64,000 bases of DNA from positions 20,033,501 to 20,097,500 of the forward strand of contig CM072335.1 in the NCBI GenBank assembly GCA_036874045.1. The letters are read 5' to 3'. The DNA comes from Cymodocea nodosa. Its lineage: Eukaryota; Streptophyta; Magnoliopsida; Alismatales; Cymodoceaceae. How positions within the stretch are numbered: position 1 is the first letter of the stretch; every line of letters begins with the position of its first letter. Both the position numbers and the translations under genes were made by a program. The notes below the pieces were generated by a model. It made no database searches and was not told the DNA's origin. It worked only from the letters and a program-made list of their open reading frames with translations. Positions 57,390-64,000 of this stretch are shown here, piece after piece.

Positions 57390-59509
57390 TATTTAGAATG
57401 AAAAAGTGCATAATATTAAGGGTTAAATGATGGTTATTTACATAATATTTAGCTTATCATATGAGAATTAGGCCATTATGTTATAATTGCACTATTATTT
57501 GCTTTAATGAAAGAATCTGTATAATTTTAGGGAATTAGAGTTAATTAAGTATATTTTTGAACTATCAGTGAGTTGCAAGTTTTTAAGTCTTAAGTATCTG
57601 AATTTTTTGTTATTTCAAAAAGTTATATTACATGTATTGGACAATTATGTTTTAAACGCTTAAAGAATATTCTATTATTTCTTGGAGTACACGTGTTGAA
57701 ACCATAATGCATGACTTAAGTGAATTTTCGGTAAGTTATCTGGTAACTATCCGATTTGAGCATCGGATAGTTAGATTTTTAAGTATCTAAAATATCTTTT
57801 TATCATAAAATTGCCTGAGGACATGTGTCGCATTCTGGAAACTTTACTTAAGTTATCTTTTGGAAGGTTAGGTGCTAACTATCCGAAATGCATATAAGTT
57901 TTGGATGCTTATAGTTATAACTATCCGAAATATTTGAACTCTTTAAGTTAGAATTATGCACGTGTTGAAATTAAATGCTTTATTATGTCACATGAGCTGC
58001 ACATATTTAATTAGTTAAGTTAGCATAACTATACGCGTTGAGTTACTCGAATATACACTAAGGTAACGCGTTGTGTTAATAGCTTATAAGTTATTTCTTT
58101 ATTGCACGTGTTTTAGAGTTAAATCAACGAAGTAAGTTCGTTGAGTTATCTATAACTCCACAGACCATTTATTTTCTAATATGCCATTGTAGCAATTGCA
58201 AAAATAGGGCATTCAAAGGAAAACCATGATTGCACGTATCACGCAGGAATTCACTCGTGGAATGAAGAAGAAATCACCATCGTTGATATGAATGAAGGAA
58301 ATCCAATCGATTAATTAAGCAGAAGCAATTACTATAGAAAGAAATATAAGAGGAGAAAGGTGAAGAAAGTGTGTGTGTAGAGGTGGAGAACTGCGCTAAC
58401 TATAAGAAACGTCGAAAGTTTCCTAAAACTCCACACCACCACCAAAATCACCAACCATCGAAGGTCTATGAGGATACTTTCCTGATGTCGGGTCAATTCC
58501 AAGCAAAACACGGTGATTGACAACCATTGTGAGGAGTGATCGCGTCGCGAGAAGGGAAACCATTTTCACCACGCACCAACTCATATCTTAGGAGATCATA
58601 AAGCTTCTAGCCTTAGTTTTAGGTTGATGCCAGTATGCTAAAGAGGAGATCATCTTACAATTCTTGATTCGCGATTCTATAGGGAGTGGAGGTAAGATTG
58701 TAAGTGATTAAGTTTTTAGTGGTGTAATCGCATCGCATGTAGTGATAGAAGTTTTTATTGTCGATAGAGATTTTTACATTTCACCTTTTGTTTATCTTCA
58801 AGAACATATCAAAACAAAAATACCAAAAACAACAAATTATCTATGTTTACATTTAGTATTAAAGTGTTGTATTGTTTGTTTTGTGTTGTGATTAATGTTA
58901 TCATTGTTAGTATTGTGGATGTTTTTATGTTTGTTTGATTCAAAAAATAGAAAATAGTTTTATTGTTTATTGAATTTGATTTGTTCCAGATACTTAAAAA
59001 TTTTAATGGTTACTATTTGAAATATCTGAATGTTAGTATTGCTTAATGATAAATCTAATATTAACTGACATTAAAAAGCTTAATTGATGTTATTTACATT
59101 TTGTGGAACTGCCCAATGGTTGGCTGAATTCCTCTGTAAATAGTAGTATTTAACTAGAAAGGTAGGCTCATGGAGTTCACTTAAGTTCATGAGGTTAGTC
59201 CGTTGAGTTGGTCATAACTCCACAAACTAGGTCTGTTGTGTTAACTATAACTCAATGGAGTGCTTACTGAACACATATAAACTCCAATATAAAAATCAGA
59301 ACAGTACACAATTCTTACTCAATCTCTATAAGATCGACCTGTACTTGCACATAAATACAATATATACTATGCACTTGCAGTTAAAATACAAATTAGAATT
59401 AATATCTAATTTGTGTGAAAGGTTGTTTGTTTACTTCTAAAAGTAATTATTGATATAAGCATAAAAGCAAATTAAACAAATTTAAGATTTAACTTAACAA
59501 CCCCAAACA
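57390..59509 (+). repeat. 3' LTR of element H (2120 bp)
   Basis: It starts TATTTAGAATG (TG changed to TA) after the polypurine tract and ends GTTAACTTAAC-like sequence then CAACCCCAAACA. U3 palindromes with CACGTGTTGAAACC (57690) and CATGTGTCGC (57822) words, and U5 palindromes (59160-59265), are present. It pairs with 46255-48251. Confidence 0.9.
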
Positions 59510-59514
59510 CACGT

Positions 59515-59606
59515 GATAAATACATTATTGTTTAAAACATTTATTTATATATATTGGTTCATTGAGTTATCAGTAATACAACAAAGTTAGTTTGTTGAGT
59601 TAACTA
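59515..59606 (+). repeat. 5' LTR of copia J, part 2
   Basis: It continues LTR J after element H (GTGATAAATACATTATTG) and has TTGAGTTATCAGTAAT words also found in LTR K. It is interrupted at 59607 by a solo copia LTR. Confidence 0.7.
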
Positions 59607-61131
59607 TGTTAGAATCCTAGTATTTTGATAATGCAAAAACCTGTGTGAGGAAACAAATTGTATTTCACAGTTAAGACAGCTCAGCAAAAGATCAGAAGGC
59701 AAATAAATAGATGCAGGTAGTTCCAGAATTTGCTGCTATAGAGCTACAGGAAAATCAGACAGTTCTAGACTTAAGTATTCGAATGAAAGTTAATCTTCGA
59801 TAAGTTACAGGCTCAAGTATTCGAAGAGTAAGTTTAAAGCAGCAGCAACACCGTCGGATAGTTAGAAGAATAACTATCCGAAATTACAAGGCCTTTGGAG
59901 AGTTGTGAAAGATAGTTGGTTGAATGATCAGAGAGTTAAGGAGTTAACTATCCGAAAGCTCAAGGAAATTCAGAAAGTTAGAAAGGCTAACTATCCAAAA
60001 CTTAAGTCATTCAATTACCCACGTGCAGAAATCCAGAATAAAAGCTTAAAGGAGTTTTCGAAGAGTTAGAAAGCTAACTATCCAAAAAATAGGAAGTTTC
60101 GAAAGGTTACAGACTTAACTATCCGAAACTTAAGTTATCTTATTATGCACGTGTAGAATTAAAAAGACAGTAGTCGGAAGCTTAAAAGGAAAATTGGAGA
60201 GTTACTATAGCTAACTATCCGAAAGTCAAGAGAGTTTTGGTGAGTTATAGTTATAACCATCCGAACTTAAGACTTGTCACGTGTATGACTTAAATCTCAC
60301 GTGACAAAAGAACTTAAGTGGATTTTCGGTGAGTTACGATAATCCTTGGGAAAGTTACACAAATAACTATCCAAAAGTTTGAGAAAATTGGAAGGTTATC
60401 TTGAAACACCTTTCCAAATGGTAACTTACCATATTTGGATATGCAAATTAGTAAGTACAGCAGAATAAATCTGTTGAGGAGAAAATATGATCGTTGGACG
60501 TTCTAGCATAAATACAGATAGATCATTCAATATTCAGTAGAGCTAACAAGTGAGATTACAGATACAATTGCATATAGAGATACAATATGCATTGCAGATC
60601 AATTAATGTTATAGAAGAAAGCTCAATTTAGATTAACAAGGAATCGATTGAAAGCTAGATTTACAAGAAGATTCTCAAAGCTCTTCAAGTGCTGAAAGTC
60701 TGATCCAAGAAGGATCATTTGGTTCGTGGCTTCAACCTTAAAGCTTCATTCAAATTGTTGGTTTGAGTTTCAACTTAAAAACTCAAAAGATTGGTTTACT
60801 GAAGTTTATACCTAAAAACTTCTGTGTGGTTGGTTAAAGCTATGACCAGAAAGCTCAAGTGAATGGTTGGTTCTTGCTTTGACCTAAAAGCAAGTGTGTA
60901 TAAGTGTTGAGACACTTAGTAAAGCCCAAGTGATCCTTGGGGGTGGACTAGCTGAGTTGGTGAACCACCTAAAATTCCTTTGTGTTTCTTGTTTATATTT
61001 CCACTATGCATGTTTTATCTTCTATCTAACACTTGTCAAAACTACTTAATCTAATTAGTTAGTAAAAAGTTTTTAAAGTATACATAGATCACCATTCACC
61101 CCCCCTCTAGTGAGCCATACAATTCCTAACA
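59607..61131 (+). mobile_element. Solo SIRE-like copia LTR (1525 bp)
   Basis: It runs from TGTTAGAATCCTAGTATTTTG to CATACAATTCCTAACA, with TTCACCCCCCCTCTAG just before the end. The flanks AACTA (59602-59606) and AATTG (61132-61136) both differ by one base from AACTG, the likely original target. Its first 750 bp carry GGATAGTTA-n-TAACTATCCGAA palindromes and CACGTGTAG words like those of the gypsy LTRs. Confidence 0.8.
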
Positions 61132-61136
61132 AATTG

Positions 61137-62128
61137 TAACACCACAAAGCTGGTTTGTTGAGTTAGCGTAACACCATGAAGTTGGTTCGTTGAGTTAGCG
61201 TAACACCATGGACTTAATTTGTTGAGTTAGCAACTTATACAATAGAGCATGTCATGTGAATGGCACATGCTGAGCTGGTTTGTTGAGTTAGGGTAACACC
61301 ACAAAGTTGGTTCGTTGAGTTAGCGTAACACCATGGACTTTGTTCGTTGAGTTAGCAACTTAAACAACAGAGCATGTCGCATGAATGGCACATGCTGAAC
61401 TCGTTAAGTTAGATACGTTGAGTTAAAAGTCTACTTGTTTTACTCCTTTAGTTAGCATTAACACAATGACTTGTTATTACACTTGATGAAAAATTTTGGA
61501 TAAGAAAGTTTATTTTATAGGAAATTTTTCAAAGGATGTAGGATTGATGATTCAAGAAAATTCAAGAAGAAAGCGTGGACAAGAACGTGTGTATTATGAA
61601 ATTTGAATTTGAAAGTAACATAGAAGACATGAAGAGTGGAGATTGATCGTGGATGAATGTGGAAGTTATACATGAAATGGAAAGTGACTATAAAAGGCAT
61701 AGAATTCTCACTGATCAATGCATCCCTACATACTTGAAGAAATATACTTTTAGGGATCAACACCTCTTAGGAGAAAAACTCTCAAAAGGAAGTAAGTTTG
61801 ATGAAGAAGAGAAAGCCAGATATTTATCACTAAAGATTTGCAGAAGAAGAAGAAGAAGAAAAGGAAAAATATCAAACAGGAAGAAATGTTTTAAATTCCT
61901 CAAATTAGTTTTCTCTATTTTGAAATTATGAAATTGATTAGATGAAACGTTGTATAGATATATCATTGCATCTACAATTTTTAAGGAAAATTGAATTGTA
62001 TATTGTAATTGAAACCTTGAATAAAATAAAATAGTATCTCGACTTGTTTTAACTTTGAAGTTTCAATTATAGTTGAAAATGTTGAAAAATATAATTCACC
62101 CCCTCTTGTGTAGTCATTCGATTCTACA
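61137..62128 (+). repeat. 5' LTR of copia J, part 3
   Basis: It holds a 125-bp tandem duplication and a TATA box (CTATAAAAGGC, about 61688). It ends TCACCCCCTCTTGTG then GATTCTACA. It is homologous to LTR K. The three parts add up to about 1.68 kb. The open frame at 61653-61931 is untranslated LTR sequence. Confidence 0.82.
61149..61398. repeat. 125-bp tandem duplication in LTR J
   Basis: Two units (61149-61273 and 61274-61398) both start GCTGGTTTGTTGAGTTAG and end GGCACATGCTGA. Each holds three GTTGAGTTAGCG/TAACACCATG half-palindromes. Confidence 0.85.
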
Positions 62129-62130
62129 AT

Positions 62131-62143
62131 TGGTATTAGAGCC
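62131..62143 (+). other. Primer-binding site of copia J
   Basis: TGGTATTAGAGCC, two bases after the LTR end: initiator tRNA-Met type. Confidence 0.85.
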
Positions 62144-62327
62144 TTACTAATAATCTTTGACATAAAATCAATACCAACATAATTAATATCAGAGCTTATT
62201 TTACCTTCCTTGATTTTAAACAAAAATGAATATCTATGCATAAGTTTAACTTTATTGACTTTAGGCCCAACTAATATCGAAAGTTTTAAACTATTTAAAA
62301 TCTTATAGGTTGAAAAATCTAAGTTAG

Positions 62328-64000
62328 ATGGCTACTAGAAATAGTAATTTTTCTTTCTATGAAGGCCAGAATCTTAACTGTCTTCCTTTATTTAATGGAA
62401 TACATTTTGAATATTGGAAATATAGCATGACAATCTTTCTTCAAAGTATAGGTCATAAGTTATGGTTTATGATTTCTAAACCATATACTTTTTTAACTAC
62501 TCCTTATAATATTTGGATAGTTACTAAAAAAGAGAATGAAACTCTAAATGCAAAAGACTTAAATATATTATTTTGTGCATTAAGTTATGATCAGTTCAGT
62601 AAAGTGTCGACATATAAATCTACTTATAAGATATGGGATGCATTAGAAATTTCATATGAAGATACTTCTCAAGTTAAAGAGACTAAGATTAATATGTTAA
62701 TTCATAAATATGAACACTTTAAGATGCATGAAAATGAAAGTATTTCTGAGATGTTTTCCAGATTCCTAGATATTATAAATTCTTTAAAATACTTAGGAAA
62801 TAATTTTGAACAAAAGGATTTAGTGAGAAAAATTCTTAGATCCCTAAGTTCTAAATCGTCTAAAAAGTAACTTCAATTGAGGAATTATGAGACTTAAATA
62901 TTTATACTATAAATGAGCTTATAGGAAATTTGATTGCTTATGAAGTTCAATTAATTTCATACAAATTAAAATTGAAGAAAGAAATTACCTTCAAAATTAA
63001 TTCAAATTCTGATATCTCAACTAATTCTAATGAGGATTTGATTTTGCTAACTAGAAAATTCAAGAAATCATGGAAAGCTAGGAGACAGCAAAGGAATGGA
63101 AATGAAAAACTCTCAACATCAAAATCTTTGAATGAAAAGAATTCTTCATCTAGAAAGTATGTATGTTACAACTATAAGAAACCTAGACATCTTTCTCTAG
63201 ATTGTCCTATAAGGAAAAATGAAAATAGGACAAATAAGAAGAAGAATGCTTAGAAAACTCAAGAAAAGTTTTACAAGAAAAAAACTTTAAAAGTCACTTG
63301 GGATGACACGTTAGAAGAGTCTAAATCTGAAGAATCATCATCAAAATTTTTATATTCAAAAGAAGAACAAGAGTCAAAAGATGTTGGTCATGTGTACTTC
63401 ATGGTAGATGAGTCTAAGGTAATTTTTGATCTTAAAAATCATTCAGATTTTGACTTTGATGAATAATTATGTGCTTATAATGCATTATTGCATAAATTTA
63501 AAGCTTGTAAACTGAAAAATAAGAACATTAGAAATTCTTTGTCCATTATGGAAGAAGAAAATTGTTTCCTGTCTACTACTTTAGAAAAATTTAAATGTGA
63601 TAATGAAAATCATGCTGTCGATTTGCATAAATTTAGATTTAATAAATGTGTCTTGCATGAATAAATATAGAATATAAATGTTGAGAAATTAAAGATAGAA
63701 TCTAAAAATAAAAATTTGAGAATCAACATAAATGATCTTGAGTTAGAAATTAACAAACTAAAAATGAGAGAGCTAGAGTTAAATTTCACAATTGAGAAAT
63801 GAAATTTAAGTCAAACTAAGTTAGACAATCTAACTAGCACTCCGAGGGTGTCATATAAATTTGGCTTAGGATTTGATTATCGTGAATACCTTGAATCTCA
63901 AGCCAACAAAGGATTTATTAGTTGTAGTTCAAGTAAATCTAAAACTAAAATTCATTTTATGTTAAAACAAGGTAATAAATATGCAGAAGTAGATACTTCT
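62328..64000 (+). pseudogene. Copia J gag (SIRE-like), runs off the window
   Basis: The ATG at 62328 opens MATRNSNFSFYEGQNLN. A UBN2-type gag domain follows (FEYWKYSMTIFLQS, IWDALEISYEDTSQVKETK, FSRFLDIINSLKYLG), and the frame stops at 62868. A second stretch (62930-63253) carries FKKSWKARRQQRNG and a degenerate zinc knuckle, CYNYKKPRHLSLDC (second Cys is Tyr). After 63250 the charged, coiled-coil region typical of SIRE-type gag is seen (TLEKFKCDNENH, VSYKFGLGFDYREYLES) with stops at 63252, 63464 and 63661. Protease and the rest of pol would lie beyond 64000. It is broken but moderately preserved. Confidence 0.85.

Larger units (their letters stand above)
46255..59509 (+). mobile_element. Gypsy element H, inserted in the LTR of copia J
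   Basis: Both ends are LTRs and the flanks are CACGT (46250-46254, 59510-59514). The inside holds ORF1, the gag leader, part of gag, copia I, the end of the 3' UTR, a polypurine tract and the 3' LTR. PBS, all of pol and the F-box gene are deleted. Confidence 0.9.

Noticed and set aside
61653..61931. Lys/Arg-rich frame of 92 codons, and its mirror at 42462-42683
   Set aside because: Both lie in the transcribed part of copia LTRs J and K, after the TATA box; no conservation beyond that of the LTR.

Overview
The window is plant nuclear DNA, almost certainly from an angiosperm. It is AT-rich and built almost entirely of LTR retrotransposons inserted into one another. I see no ordinary host gene, no tRNA or rRNA gene and no bacterial feature. 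Species cannot be told from the sequence.

Most of the window belongs to one very large Ty3/gypsy family of Athila-like type. It has ~1.9-2.2 kb LTRs starting TGTTTAGAATG, 5-bp target-site duplications (TSDs) and a primer-binding site that reads like the 3' end of tRNA-Asp. The rest is Ty1/copia: SIRE-like elements with long LTRs, and one element with 300-bp LTRs and many in-frame stops.

Nested stack 1 (about 1-36,730): a minus-strand copia remnant (1-1426) is followed by a gypsy LTR piece that holds a solo LTR (1815-3694). Gypsy element C (+) is split at 4319/30118 by gypsy element B (-, 4320-30117, TSD ACCAA). B is split in its integrase by gypsy element A (+, 15053-24857, TSD CTAGC). A is split by a solo LTR (20699-22629, TSD ACCAT). 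Removing A from B gives one ~16-kb element that reads, 5' to 3': LTR, [PBS and zinc knuckle lost], protease, RT, RNase H, integrase, ORF1, capsid-type gag, F-box protein, polypurine tract, LTR.

36,730-42,203 is a patchwork of truncated gypsy and copia LTRs with an unclassified A-tailed insert.

Nested stack 2 (42,204-64,000): copia LTR K (-) is split by gypsy G (+). G is split by SIRE-like copia J (+, runs off the right edge). J's 5' LTR is split by gypsy H (46255-59509, TSD CACGT) and by a solo copia LTR (59607-61131). H is split by copia I (50537-56888), and I by a solo gypsy LTR (52903-55090, TSD GGAGT).

The most interesting point is the layout of the gypsy family. The nucleocapsid zinc knuckle lies at the start of the pol reading frame, right after the PBS (A and G). 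The capsid-type gag lies 3' of pol and of an ORF1 (B, C and H) and lacks a zinc knuckle. An F-box protein gene follows it (B and C). Palindromes of the type GTTGAGTTA-n-TAACTCAAC sit at every ORF junction and fill the LTRs, and TATA-like boxes lie 90-190 bp before ORF1, gag and the F-box gene. Nearly all ORFs are broken, so this describes a family architecture read from dead copies.
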